Notes: a model not told the origin generated them from the sequence alone. Counted from the first letter of the stretch, positions 11,540-22,450 are shown. The stretch is 60,000 bases of DNA from Cristatella mucedo (GCA_009760855.2 WPIO01000043.1:2882501-2942500), one strand, 5' to 3'. Translations and numbers: made by a program.

Positions 11540-13017
11540 GCTTTAGAGCTAATCACTCCACAGAGTCAGCATTGCTTCGGGTATGCAACGACCTACTTAG
11601 GAATGCAGACATGGGTAGAGTGTCTCTTCTTGTTTTGCTCGATCTGTCGGCAGCTTTTGATACCATCGATCACAAAGTACTTCTAGAGCGCCTCTCATCT
11701 CGCCTGGGCATCACTGGCACTGCTCTGCAGTGATTCAGGTCCTATCTCAGTGGGAGACTCCAGAGTATTGACGTGAATGGAGAAAGATCATCTGAAGTAC
11801 CTCTAAAATATGGAGTACCTCAGGGCTCTGTGCTAGGTCCGGTCCTTTTCACCTTTTATACTCTCCCTCTTGCTGATGTGATTGCCAAGCACAATCTAGG
11901 CTTTCACTTCTATGCGGATGACACTCAGTTGTACCTTTGCTTTGATCCCTCCCAGCCTTCGAGCACCTCAAACTCTCTCAACTCATTTGCTGCATGCATT
12001 GATGACATCCGATCATGGATGGCAGCAAATTTTCTAAAACTAAACGATGATAAAACTAACTTACTAGTTATGGGCAAACCCAGTGTGATTCAGAAATTGG
12101 AAAGGCTGACTTTCAAAATTGGCTCTGCCAGCATATCTCCAGTTGAATCAGCTCGAAATCTAGGTGTCGTATTCCAAAGTGACCTCTCGTTAGACGACCA
12201 CATCAGCTCCACAGTCATATCTGCCTATTTTCAGCTTCATAGCATTGCTAAAATTAGGGCTTGTTTGGATAAGGATACCACGTCCAAGTTGGTCCATGCA
12301 TTCGTGACATCCCGTCTCGACTTCTGCAACTCACTGCATACTGGCCTACCAGCACGTGCGATCAGGCGATTGCAGCTGGTGCAAAACTCTGCAGCTAGGC
12401 TTGTCTGTCGTGAGCGTCGCAGTTGCCACATTACTCCACTTCTCGCCGACCTGCACTGGCTACCAGTGAGGCAACGGATTGACTTCAAGGTTTTGTCGCT
12501 CACTTTTAGGTCTCTTCATTCTATGGCTCCAGCCTATCTTTCAGATATACTACCCCATCAGGCCAAGCATCGTACCACTAGCTTTTCGGAATCCAACAGT
12601 CTGGAAATACCTCGTACAAACCTTAAATCCTTTGGAGACCGTGCATTTAGCTCGTATGCTCCCAAAGCCTTGAACTCCCTCTCGACCTGCGTCAGAACAT
12701 CCCCTGACCTGACCACATTTAAAAGAAACTTAAAAACACACCTATTTAGGACAGCATTTAGTGGGTCCCTGTGATTCGTCCTTGATGTGCTTATGCTTGC
12801 TGACACTTTGCATGCTGCCACTAACCACATTTGCATGCTGACCCTGTGCATGTCACCCCTAACCATATTATTGATTTTGTTTGTTTTTCAAGCATGATTT
12901 TACTTACTATTCTATTGCATATTACTTTGCAACAAATGTAAAGCGCCTAGAAAGAGATTAAGTTCTCTGAGGGCGCTTTATCAAGTGCAATATTATTATT
13001 ATTATTATTATTATTAT
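11540..13017 (+). mobile_element. LINE-X copy with reverse transcriptase, 5' truncated
   Basis: One of the best-preserved LINE-X copies. It begins inside the RT (STESALLRV region) and reads LLVLLDLSAAFDTIDH, then one in-frame TGA (TGGTTC changed to TGATTC near 11730), then an uninterrupted frame of 333 codons (11773-12774) with [18 protein letters not shown], the catalytic FYADDTQLY box and the full C-terminal extension. The 3' UTR, terminal hairpin and (ATT)n tail follow. The APE endonuclease and any ORF1 are missing. The near-intact frame suggests a fairly recent insertion. The family looks CR1/L2/Jockey-like; the exact clade needs a tree. Confidence 0.92.
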
Positions 13018-13072
13018 ATAGCCTGACCGTTGTAACTCTTTGCATGTAATGGTAAATTTGTTCGTTACTTAC

Positions 13073-13314
13073 CTAGTGGAGCTTAAATATAATTGAGCTG
13101 GTACAGAAGTTTTTCCGACGTCAATTCCAGAATCAGCCATGCTATACCTGCACTTCGTAGTGATGTCGAAATTGTGTGTAGTATTTGTCTCTTCCGGAAT
13201 TATTATTGATGGCTGTTCCTTTTCGTTTTGTGACCTAGTTAGGCTCACCCTGAAATCGAAGTTTCTGAAAACTTTCAGCCTCGGAAGAGCGTGCTCAAAG
13301 CTAACGGGATGCAT
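13073..13314 (-). CDS. candidate exon, unknown product
   Basis: A minus-strand open frame runs from an ATG at 13314 (a second ATG is at 13140, MADSGIDVGKTSVP...) and ends at a perfect donor, CTAG|GTAAGT, at 13073/13072. Reading past it gives a stop at once, as expected for intron sequence. The encoded residues are hydrophilic, with no domain I recognise. A possible acceptor (CGATTTCAG|G) lies inside the frame, so the true 5' limit is unclear. It lies 2.5 kb upstream of the transporter start on the same strand, with a LINE-X copy between. It could be a 5' UTR exon of that gene or part of another gene. Confidence 0.3.
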
Positions 13315-13383
13315 TAGCCGCAGTAGGCAGACGAACTACTCACAGCTTGCAAGAAGTCTAATCCGATACACTTGAAAAATATA

Positions 13384-13815
13384 TTAGCTCGAACTTTTCC
13401 AAGCCAATACCGAAGGAGAAAGCATGTGCTCGCAGGGGAGACCAAATAATGGCGGACATTTGACAGTACGAGATATTAAGCGATATAGCAAGAGTCTATA
13501 AAAGGATTTTTTCCATATTTCGCTGGAGGTGTAGTCTGTAGGGCCACTGAATGAAAGGAAGGCACTCTTGGCCAATTCCGACAGTAACACGGGAGAAAAT
13601 CTGAAGAGCGTGGTAGCTCTGGTCGGTTTTGGCCAAAGCTGATACCTGATTAACCATACCAATAGCTAGATGTAGCTGGGTAGCAGTGACAATCAAGCAG
13701 GGTTTCAAAAAATTACCATAGTATTATTATAAATTACCACATTATTATTATACGAATCGATACTAGTTAGGCTAAAATCAGCCAAAAAAGCGTTGCCAAT
13801 CTTACGTGCCTACCT
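13384..13815. other. no supported gene
   Basis: Minus-strand frames at 13384-13708 show mixed composition and no motif or clear splice pair. The right part (13720-13800) is AT-rich. Confidence 0.4.
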
Positions 13816-14165
13816 AATATGTAATGTAATATAAAGTAATTTATCTTCGTCAGTAACTCCACAAAACCATAAAGACAATGTGAGTGTTACGCAGGAGAGT
13901 TTTGTACAGCACACTCACAGCCTAAGCGGCTTTCGGTCCGAATTCTGTAGCCAACAGACTTCGTCACACGCAACGAAGAGAAAACACCAAGCATGGCAGA
14001 GTCAGGAGAGCGGTTGAGGTAGTGAGTGGCATGGAAGTATCACCTCATGACTGCTGGAAAGTATGAACCATAGTCGGCATCAGGAGAGTAGCTGTCGTTG
14101 CGTAAGAATCGTGGAAGTGAGTTTCACAGTCTAGGACCTGCAGAGCTACAGATTCTGCCGAAAGC
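13816..14165 (-). mobile_element. LINE-Y 3' fragment
   Basis: Minus-strand copy of the LINE-Y 3' end. It carries the GTAATGTAAT terminus, the 3' UTR, and coding remnants matching the C-terminus seen at 4.4-4.77 kb. Many substitutions and small indels. Confidence 0.85.
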
Positions 14166-14284
14166 GGTCATTAAGCCGATGAATGGATATGAGCGTTAGT
14201 AAAGTCTTTAGAATGCTAGTTTAAATCATCTATAACCAGGAAAAATTGTTTTCTGGACACATACTTGTAGCGAGAGCTCACTCG

Positions 14285-15085
14285 TGGATCCTCTGAAGTG
14301 TGTACATCAGGGCTTTGTGCGTGGTCCGGACCTTTTTACGGTTTATACGCCCCATCTTGTTGATGTGAGTGCTACGTACAATTGAGGCTTACACGCCATT
14401 ACCGCACGTTTTGACGATATTTGAAGATAAATAGATGACAAATCTCCTATATTGCAATTCAAATAAACCATCTTACTGCTTACGACCAAATCAAGTGTGA
14501 TTCACATGGAAAAACCCGAAAGGTCACAGTCGACTCCACCAGCATACTTCCTGCTTCTTCTGCACATAATCTAGACGTTCTGCTCCAATGTGACCTTTCA
14601 CTTGACGACCACATTAGCCACGCAATCTAGTTTGCCTTCTTTCAGCTGTAGAAATTTGCTAACACTCGGGTTTGTATAAAGAGGGTAGCTACTCTCCCAC
14701 TGGTCTTACCATTTCTTTTCCTTCCGGCGTCGACTCCTGTAACTCACTCCACCTTGTCTATCGGTGGGTGCAATACAACTCTTACAGCTTGTGCAAGTAG
14801 CAGAAAATTGGCATGCATGTCATTATCATCACAGTTGCCAAATCACACCGTTTTACGCCTACCCTCTGTCTTCAAATCGTGCAGCATACAGATTTCAAGA
14901 TTCTGTAACTTACTTTTAGATATCTTTATTTCCTGGCTTCAGTCTCCCTAAAAGAGCTACTCACCAACCAGGTGAAGTATTGAATAAACCAATGCCCTGA
15001 CTACATTCCGTAAGCCCAAGCTTGAAATAGCCGAAACACTTGTTTAGATACTTGTATTGTAGTTGTCTACTTCAAAATTTAAAAT
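14285..15085 (+). mobile_element. decayed LINE-X copy
   Basis: Heavily mutated but colinear with LINE-X. CATCAGGGCTTTGTGCGTGG at 14308 matches the CCTCAGGGCTCTGTGCTAGG block at 11.82 kb. TGACCTTTCACTTGACGACC at about 14591 and TGTAACTCACTCCACC at about 14739 follow in order. No open frame survives. Confidence 0.65.
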
Positions 15086-15091
15086 TGGTAA

Positions 15092-15306
15092 TCACAACAA
15101 TAATAATAATGATAATAAATTTCATTAAGCGCCTTCAGAGAGCTCAATCTTTTTCTAGGCTGTATAAAATTGCTGCAAACGCAGTACGATCGAATGGTTA
15201 TTGGTAGCATGCTCAATAAACGGCAAGAATGACTCTGCTAGAGATGACATGCACAGCTTTAACAAGCAAGTGTGGTTACTGGCAGCATGACGCAGTTTCA
15301 GCACGC
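15092..15306 (-). mobile_element. LINE-X 3' tail
   Basis: Short 3' end on the minus strand: reversed (ATT)n, a degraded hairpin (AAGCGCCTTCAGAGAGC...) and about 150 bp of 3' UTR. It stops where the next copy's tail begins. Confidence 0.8.
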
Positions 15307-15310
15307 ATAA

Positions 15311-15780
15311 AAATAATGATAATAATAATGGATTTAATAACGCGCCCTCGGACAACTCAATTTAATTCTATGTTCTATAACTTTGCTGCAAAGAAAACGC
15401 GATCGAATGGTGAGTGGTATCGTGCTTGATAAACAACATGAAAAGCATGGTTAGGGGTGACAGGCACACGTTCAGCATGCCAGTGTAGATAGTCGCAGCA
15501 TCTAACAGTGTCAGCACAGATAAGAACGTATAAGACGAATACCAGAGACACACTAAATGGTGTACCAAATAGGCGTGTTTTTAATTTCTGTTTAAATGCG
15601 GTCAAGTAAGGAGATTTTGAGACGGAAGGAGGGAGTGGATTGCATGCTTAGGGAGCATACGAACTAAAGGTACTGTCTCCAAAGGATTTGAGATTTGTGT
15701 GAGGTATGGCTAGCTGTTAAATTCCGAAAGCAGATTGTATGATGCTAGGGTTATTGGTGCAGTAAATCTGTTAAGTAGGC
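15311..15780 (-). mobile_element. LINE-X 3' fragment, tandem with the preceding tail
   Basis: Begins with its own AATAATGATAATAATAATGG tail directly after the previous fragment and runs through the 3' UTR and the C-terminal RT extension, all frames broken. The pair forms a head-to-tail arrangement of two 3' ends in the same orientation. Confidence 0.82.
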
Positions 15781-16189
15781 TGGAACCAAAGATATCACGC
15801 AATAGGTTATTTGCTTACAGCCAGAGCTAGCGGAATGATATCCCTGATTGCTGTGCAACCAATGAACCGTTATTTTGTTACGTGAACTTGAAATAGACCT
15901 CCAGGTGGAGTTTCAAAACCATACGACGTTGGTCCGATAATCAATTTACACTCTGGGGTGCATCAATAGAAAAACGCTTTAGAAATTGAGTTGCACGCTT
16001 GGTTACTCTTCCGAGCGAAGCAAAAATCGATTATCTGAGCTAGGGCTCACTTAAAAATAGGCAGCTAGCTATAAATCTACAAATAGCAATTATATTCAAC
16101 ACTTATTCAGATTTCACTTGTGCCCATCTTTTTTAATCTTAGTTGATCTATGCAGATGCATAAGGCTAACTGAGGTGCATTCGTGTGAT
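15781..16189. other. no gene seen
   Basis: Unique-looking sequence between a LINE-X fragment and a SINE-A copy. No frame with motifs. Confidence 0.4.
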
Positions 16190-16335
16190 AACTCCCTTGT
16201 ATAGCGGCCAAAGAGAGCTTATTATCTATTCAGGCGCTTCACGCACGCCTAGGGGATAACACTCGAGCGAACCCACGACCTCGTCAAGACCTGGGTCTGG
16301 GCAAGCACCTTAACCACTGGGCCAAACCAGCTAGG
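16190..16335 (-). mobile_element. SINE-A copy (tRNA-derived)
   Basis: On the minus strand this reads CTGGTTTGGCCCAGTGGTTA (A-box region), then GAGGTCGTGGGTTCG (B-box) about 55 bp later, then GAAGCGCCTGAATAGAT..., a tail like the LINE-X 3' hairpin, ending GCTATACAAGG. The A/B promoter spacing fits an RNA polymerase III tRNA-type head. It is not a functional tRNA, because the cloverleaf arms do not pair and an extra tail follows. Confidence 0.7.
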
Positions 16336-16520
16336 ATGACTAATGGATACAGGAAAAGGGCTGCAATCGACCCTAACTTATTTTAAACCAACTCAAAGCA
16401 GTGTGACGACACGACTAAGTGGTTCTCTGAGACCTTAAAGAACGCAATGATGGCTGCGCTACCGGGCACTCTTGATGTCCATACTCATAACACTAGGGGA
16501 TGCTCAGCTGCGGATACTGC

Positions 16521-16651
16521 CTCTTCCTCATCCTCTTCCTCCTCCTCCTCCTCTTCCTCCTCCTCCTCCTCCTCCTCCTCCTCCTCCTCCTCCTCCTCCT
16601 CCTCCTCCTCCTCCTCCTCCTCCTCCTCCTCCTCCTCCTCCTCCTCCTCCT
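16521..16651 (+). repeat. (TCC)n microsatellite
   Basis: About 130 bp of nearly pure TCC repeats. It abuts the 5' end of a LINE-X tail beginning near 16657. Open frames of poly-Ser, poly-Pro and poly-Leu across it are artefacts of the repeat. Confidence 0.97.
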
Positions 16652-16656
16652 ACGCC

Positions 16657-16864
16657 TACTGTGCATGCTGCCACTAACCACATTTGCATGCTGACCCTGT
16701 GCATGTCACCCCTAACCATATTATTCATCTCGTTTGTTTTTCAAGCATGATTTTACTTACCATTCAATTGCATTTCACTTTACAGCAAATGTAAAGCGCC
16801 TAGAGAGAGATTGAGTTCTCTGAGGGCGCTTTATCAAGTGAATTATTATTATTATTATTATTAT
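16657..16864 (+). mobile_element. LINE-X 3' tail
   Basis: Last ~200 bp of LINE-X: TGTGCATGCTGCCACTAACC, the 3' UTR, the AAGCGCC/GGGCGCTT hairpin and (ATT)n. No coding part remains. The 5' break lies at the end of the (TCC)n array. Confidence 0.92.
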
Positions 16865-17045
16865 AAGGAGATACGCGCATAGAAACATACGGGAAGTGGC
16901 CTCTCTGCTATAGCGTGGAGCCTAGAGTTGCCACTCGATATTTTATTGCAGCTCTGCAAGCACAAACTACCGCAGGTATTTGCGAGGTGAGTGCTCTAGG
17001 GCAGCGTTTTCTCTCGGCTTCGCTCTGAGGCTTCACGCTGCGAAA

Positions 17046-17068
17046 GCAGAGAGAGAGAGAGAGAGAGC
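17046..17068 (+). repeat. (GA)n microsatellite
   Basis: Short run of GA repeats in unique sequence between a LINE-X tail and a SINE-A copy. Confidence 0.85.
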
Positions 17069-17119
17069 AGCAGGGCACAAGCGACTGTAGCTGTCCTGTA
17101 GTCGGTTGCTATGACACTA

Positions 17120-17282
17120 CGAACATAACTCATGCGATATATGCATAGCGACTTAAGAGAACTTCTCTATTTGGTCGCTTCAAATACGAGACGGTGCTCG
17201 ACCCCACGACCTCGGCCGTCAAATTCCTTGACCCTGGTCGTCAAAGGCGAGCGCTTTAACCAGTTGGCCAAGCCAGCACGTC
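17120..17282 (-). mobile_element. SINE-A copy (tRNA-derived)
   Basis: Minus strand: GGCTTGGCCAACTGGTTAAA (A-box), GCTCGCCTTTGACGACC, GAGGTCGTGGGGTCGAG (B-box), then a degraded LINE-like tail ending near 17120. Same layout as the copies at 16.2, 25.3 and 33.3 kb. Confidence 0.65.
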
Positions 17283-17667
17283 CCAGATATAATCGCTAAT
17301 GAGCCCAGCTGCACGAAGAATTTCCTTCTGCAGATGACACAAGCTCGTGAGACTTCACGTGGACGTTGGCGTAATTAAATAGCTTGACTCGTGATTCACA
17401 ATGGTCGCTCTCGGCGCCTCTCGCCCGTGTGCCACTGCCAGACCAGGATATATATTTTTATTTTTTATTTTCTTTAACGGGGTCGCTCATCCCTTTTCTA
17501 CGGCTTTAATGTCTGAAATACTCACTCCTCAAGCTTTCCCTTGCACCAGCCGCTTATCGGTCGGACGTTGCTCGCTTACGTCTAACCAGACCCGAATCTT
17601 TGGAAGACGGTTCTCTACGACTATCCAAGTGTTAAAATGTGGTGTGCGGCCTTCACGCCTTTTATAG

Positions 17668-17820
17668 ACCGCAAACACGTCGCTCGTAGCGGCGCAAGTC
17701 TCAGCCGAAGCGCCACGTATACCGTTGACCCCTGAACCTTACGGCACGGCTAGTTACTTGTAGGTGCTGCACCAATGCATGCAGGTACATCGGCAGTAGC
17801 AGGAACTGACGAAGAGAGCG
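17668..17820 (+). repeat. R1 interspersed repeat, copy 1
   Basis: About 150 bp that reappears in reverse orientation at 22301-22450. The best-conserved stretch is GGCACGGCTAG...CTTGTAGGTGCTGCACCAA. It shows no tRNA box, LINE tail or terminal inverted repeat that I can see, so its class is unknown. Confidence 0.6.
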
Positions 17821-17937
17821 CGTACCTTGACATAACAAGTCCATATCCTTAATGCAGACAAGTCTATTTGGCAGCAGTGGACGGTTACAGGCGCTTCAAC
17901 AGCGTCCATGACGTACACCAACGGTTCTGTGGCCTAA

Positions 17938-19098
17938 ATCCGTGTCGTGTGGAAGTCGGGTCTCATCCATCAGACCAGTCACCTGTGGAGTCCATCGAGG
18001 GTCCATCCTCGGTTACTTGCTGTTCTCCATTTTTAACCAACCTCTGGGCAAAGTGATTAAGGCCTATGGAATAAAATATCACTCTTATGCTGACGACACT
18101 CAGCAGTATTTGTCATTCAAACCGTCGGGATCTGTTGCAGCAACTGATGCTTGCCTTGCCGACATTCGATCGTGGATGTCGGAAACCGTCTTGAAACTAA
18201 ACGACGATAAAACTGAACTGCTGCTCATAGGACACTCTAAGCGTTTGGCTGGATTAGAAGGCTTTGCTCTGCTAATAGGTTAGGCTGTTGTGCGACCATC
18301 ACCGCGTGCTTGAAATTTAAGTTTTTGACAACTGCCTCAATTTTGAAAGATTCATTCAGACGGCTGCTTTACAGCCATCCATCACGTCCAATCCCTATCT
18401 ATGATGAGGAGATGTTTCTTCGGTGTCTTGCAAGCAATTTAACTAGCTCCTTTGTTCTATTTCGGCTAGATTATTGTATATCCTTTTGGCTGGGCTACTG
18501 ACAAAAAGTCACTAGGCCATAGCAGGTGGATATGATTTGGGCTGCAAGGCTATCTTGCAAAGCCCAGAGGTCTGACCACGTGTCTCCTTTGCTAAGAGAG
18601 CTAGGATGTCTGCCCTTTCATTATCGCGTGCAGAGTAGAGTTCTTGCACTGACCCACAAGGTCCGCCAAGGCTTGGCTGCTTCACACCTAGCTGAACTGC
18701 TGCACCAGTTCCAGCCTCATCGTGCCCTCAGGTCCTGTATGGACAATATAAATTAGCTGTTCCATTCCTCAGCTTTAAGATCGTTGGCGACAGAAGCTTT
18801 AGCTCTGCAGCTCCTAGACTGCCCAACTCACTTCCACGATTCTTAGGCAACAGCTACTCTCCTACTGCTAACTATGGGTTATCCTGTTCAGCGGTCCTGG
18901 GCTGCTACTTCCATGCTACTCACGACCTCAACTGCTCTCCTGACTCTGATATGCTTCTCACTTTCTCTTTGTTGCGTGGGACGAAGTCTGTTGGCTGCTG
19001 AATGGGTACCGAAAGCCGCTTAGGCTGTGAGTGGGCTATACACAGCACTCCTGCGTAACATCTACATAGTCTTTGTGGCTTTGTGGGGTTACAGACTG
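17938..19098 (+). mobile_element. decayed LINE-Y copy
   Basis: Colinear with LINE-Y from just before the catalytic box to the 3' end. HSYADDTQQYLSFKPSG (18.08 kb) retains YADD. SWMSETVLKLNDDKTELLLIGH follows in two parts, then many frame breaks through the C-terminal extension. It ends in the family 3' UTR (GTGGGGTTACAGACTGAGAT) near 19098. Confidence 0.85.
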
Positions 19099-19239
19099 AG
19101 ATACATTACATTTGAGCTCAAACTAGCACCAATGCCAATGTCCCGAATCTCGAATCCTGACTTTCTACCTATCCCACGGTGCCGGCTTTTTTATATTGCC
19201 TCAGCAATAAACTATCTTATAATCTCATACTTGAGATCA

Positions 19240-19545
19240 ATAACTAGCCGCCTGGTTCCGGTTAGTTTAGCTGACGCAGCAACTTCACGATTGAGGAACT
19301 GGCTAACAAATGACGTCATACCATCTCCTGACTCGACGAAATATAAAAGAAATCTAACAACCTACCTAGGCTGTCCAGAATTTGTGCCATTTGTGGGCAT
19401 CTTTTTTTATGCACCCGTGAATGCTGAAATGATGTGCATGTTTATATCACTAATCAGTAAATCCACTTCTGCGTCAAAAAATTTAAAATGCTTAGAAAGA
19501 GACTTAGCTCTCTCGTGATGCTATGAAATATGCTGTCATAGTTAT
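19240..19545 (+). mobile_element. LINE 3' end of a third, related family
   Basis: A frame ending at 19516 encodes SPDSTKYKRNLTTYL, matching the SPDLTTFKRNLKTYLF C-terminus of LINE-X, but the flanking sequence differs. The 3' end AAATGCTTAGAAAGAGACTT resembles the LINE-X hairpin start. Probably a diverged relative rather than a LINE-X copy. Confidence 0.55.
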
Positions 19546-19594
19546 AATCACTTCTTTCGCCTGCATTCGCCTACCATTGTGCATGAAGTTGCCG

Positions 19595-19740
19595 CCCTGG
19601 TTTAACCCAGCGGCTAATATGCTCGCCTTTGACAGTGGAGGTCAAAGCCCTCGCTTTTAACACCAATGTCGCGGGCTCGAGCCGGTCGCATGTGTGAAAT
19701 GCCTGAACTGAGATTATATTATCTAAGGGTGATACATAAT
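19595..19740 (+). mobile_element. SINE-A copy (tRNA-derived)
   Basis: Plus strand: TGGTTTAACCCAGCGGCTAA (A-box), TGCTCGCCTTTGACAG, TCGCGGGCTCGAGCC (B-box), then GAAATGCCTGAACTGAGATT, the LINE-like tail. Diverged. Confidence 0.6.
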
Positions 19741-20089
19741 TAAATTATATTTTTTAGTTTCAATGCTACGCCTCTCAATGCCTTCTCAGGACTACGCATG
19801 TATATATGAGGACATGATCCCATGATGTAAATGACTTTTTTTCATTTACAACAGACTGTGTCATGAGGTTTGCTCTACAGTCCATTGATCATGTAACTCG
19901 CTTTTATAATTTCGAACGCTTGTGCGATACATCACTTGTCATTAACTCTATATAAATGCTTTATTGCAGCGATTGATTGAGCTCCTGGGCAGAGATTTGG
20001 CCTCCTTACGCAGTATTCAAGAGACTTATATAATTAGTATTGCAATTTTGAGAAACCTTTAAATCTAGTCGGATCAGAGCTATTTTTCT

Positions 20090-20350
20090 CCATCCAGTCA
20101 ACCGCTGTTGTAAAGTTAAAACTACGTCACTGAACGACTGCCCTGACTCAGCTCTGCGTCTTACTTTCTCTTTGGTTTTTCGTTTATTTTTGTTTTTCCG
20201 GTCATTCTCTTCGCTCATGCAAAATCAAGTCTTCGCCAATCGTTCGCAAACCGGAAGCCGCTCTGACTTTGAGTGGGCTAAAGGAAACTATCCCACGTAA
20301 CGCGGGCTTAGTCGAGCTGGTTGTTTGTGATATTTATAGATGGAGAAACA
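20090..20350 (+). mobile_element. decayed LINE-Y 3' fragment
   Basis: Weak but colinear match to the LINE-Y end: CTGCCCTGACTCAGCTCTGC, TTACTTTCTCTTTGG, AACCGGAAGCCGCTCTGACT and a trailing GATGGAGAAACAG. A Lys/Arg-rich minus-strand frame across it (20218-20006) is therefore antisense to an old transposon, not a gene. Confidence 0.55.
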
Positions 20351-20943
20351 GGCGTATGCAAAAAAAAGCAAATGCATACGTGAGCGACTTATTTAAGTCC
20401 GAGAGTAGATATACCCACCGATAGAGGCTAAGCATTTCGTAGGCAATATGGACCTTGCTGGTCTGCTGGCCTGACGGTCAGCGGCAATACTCAAGAATCG
20501 CTGGAATCGCTGTAGGTGACGCAGCAAGTGAGATGTGCGACGCGTCACACCGGCATTTCCACGAGTCCTTTTTTTCTACCTGCGGCGTGGCGAGCAGGGT
20601 CTATCCGGTAGCAATCACACTGCTCCAGGCAGCAAGCCCAAGCAGGGACATGCCACCAGCTACGATTGGCTGGATCGGCTGAGGGTTAGGGTTCAGCACT
20701 CCCTACGTTCTTGGATACGGCAGCTCTCCTAGAGAGGGGTCGACAAAAAAAGAAATGTTAGCCGATTTAATCACTTCGTTTTCATAGCGGCAGAGGAACC
20801 TTGCCGGTTATAAAAACTGCTTGCCGCTAGCAATAAAAGATTGTCCACCTTGATAAGCGATCTAAGAGCGATCACAGGTGTGACTTTTTAGGATAGCTCA
20901 ACAATTGCTTCTACCATTCGATGGCGGTCGTGACATGGCTAAG
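20351..20943. other. no gene seen
   Basis: Neutral-GC sequence with short frames only. No motif, RNA gene or known repeat recognised. Confidence 0.4.
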
Positions 20944-21125
20944 ATAATAATAATAAGAAGAAGAAGAATGCGTTTACATAGCGCTCTTTGGAAACTTAAT
21001 CTCTTTCTAGGCACTTTACATATGCTGTACAGGAAGCATGATCGAATGGTGAGTGGTAATATGCACAATTTCATCAAGTATAGCATGATTGGGTGGCGGC
21101 ATGCACAAAGTCAACTTGTAAAGCC
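20944..21125 (-). mobile_element. LINE-X-like 3' tail
   Basis: Minus strand: AAG/AAT repeat tail, then a degraded hairpin (AGCGCTCTTTGGAAACTTAATC...) and part of the 3' UTR with the GCATGATCGAATGGTGAGTGG block shared by several LINE-X subfamily copies. Confidence 0.7.
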
Positions 21126-22300
21126 AGTCGAGGAATCTCATCAACGAACTTTCGGCCCCTTGTGAGCGGTACGATTTAGTGAGATCTACTGTTCCCACTG
21201 AAGCATCCCACATTCGATGCTTCCTGTAGCACATCGAAGCAATAAATACTGGACGTGCGTACTCTTGAGCCACTTACGTGGCCCGATTTGTAACCTGTTT
21301 TGGCGATATTTCGAGTGCTCTGCAGCACGTTGACGAAGATTTATTCAGCACTTCCGAACCGACGGCCGTTCTTTTTTCAATTGCCACAGCTTCTGATTCA
21401 TTCCTCTGTTTCTGGTTCTGACCACGATCGCTCAAGACAACCGTGATGCCTGAAGGAGGAACGGCGGCACAGTAATCGTACCTCCTCCTCCTCCTCCTCC
21501 GTCTCCTCCTCTTCATCCTCCTCCTCCTAGAGCGTATCGCTGAGGCTTTCTGGACATCCTTCAAATTAATGGCTCTAGCTTCGGTAGCCACGGACATAGT
21601 ATAACCGTGTACAGACAGGTATAGCCTGGTATGATATGGTACATACTGTGGGCATTAGGAGCGGACATAGTGTGGGACTTCACTTACTGTTGCCAGGCAA
21701 CGCGATAGCTTGCTTGCTGAGCTCCACGCACTCATACGCTCACTGGACGAGAGCATCAGCTTGCACGGCAGAGGGCAGCTCTTGTTATCAAAAGAGCTTG
21801 CCCTCTGCCCTCAGTCGCTCCACCACGTTCGCCCTCGGTCAGCTCTGACTCTATTTATAGATGGAGCTTAGATATGACTAAAGAGCATTATATTTACAGA
21901 TTAGCTTGACAGACAGCTTGACAGCTTGCTGGCACTCTCTTGAAATCCTCGGCCCAAGCTGACTGTCGGTAGGGAACGAAATAGCCTGGGAGGGACAATG
22001 AGAGAAAAAGAGAGTCGAGGACAGTGTAACGGCGGCGCCAGCTAAACCAGTCTAATTATGGCGGTTAGCTATTATTCGTGATTATGCGATTATAACGATA
22101 GTTTGTCGCTGAGGCCTTATAAAAAAGCCTACTCCTTGAGAAAGGAGCAAGTCAAGATTCGAGACTCGGGCCATCGGCATTAGAGCTCAAAACCGCACAA
22201 CCGTTGGCTACCTGGCTGCTGTTGAACGGCTGCAAACCGTCCACTGGTGTTAAATATATTTGTCAGCATTATGGATACGGACTTGCTTGCTAAGGCATGA
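21126..22300. other. no gene seen; small (TCC)n patch
   Basis: No supported exon. A TCC-rich patch lies at about 21481-21529. The remainder is unique sequence without motifs. Confidence 0.4.
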
Positions 22301-22450
22301 GCGCCCGCTGTTACTGCCATGTTTCCGCTACTGTCGGCATACTTGCATTGGTGCAGCACCTACAAGTAGCTAGCCGTGCTATAAGGTTCAGGCGCCACCG
22401 GCGTTCATGGCGCGTCGGCTGAGACGTTAGAGCGCATTGTCTGCGGCCTA
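22301..22450 (-). repeat. R1 interspersed repeat, copy 2
   Basis: Reverse-complement partner of 17668-17820. It reads CATTGGTGCAGCACCTACAA, then AGCCGTGCTATAAGGTTCAG. The copies differ at a moderate number of positions, so both are old. Confidence 0.6.

Noticed and set aside
16447-16750. Poly-Ser, poly-Pro, poly-Leu and poly-Arg frames
   Set aside because: They are translations of the (TCC)n microsatellite.
20006-20218. Lys/Arg-rich minus-strand frame that looks like a basic protein start
   Set aside because: The plus strand is a decayed LINE-Y 3' region, so this is an antisense shadow.
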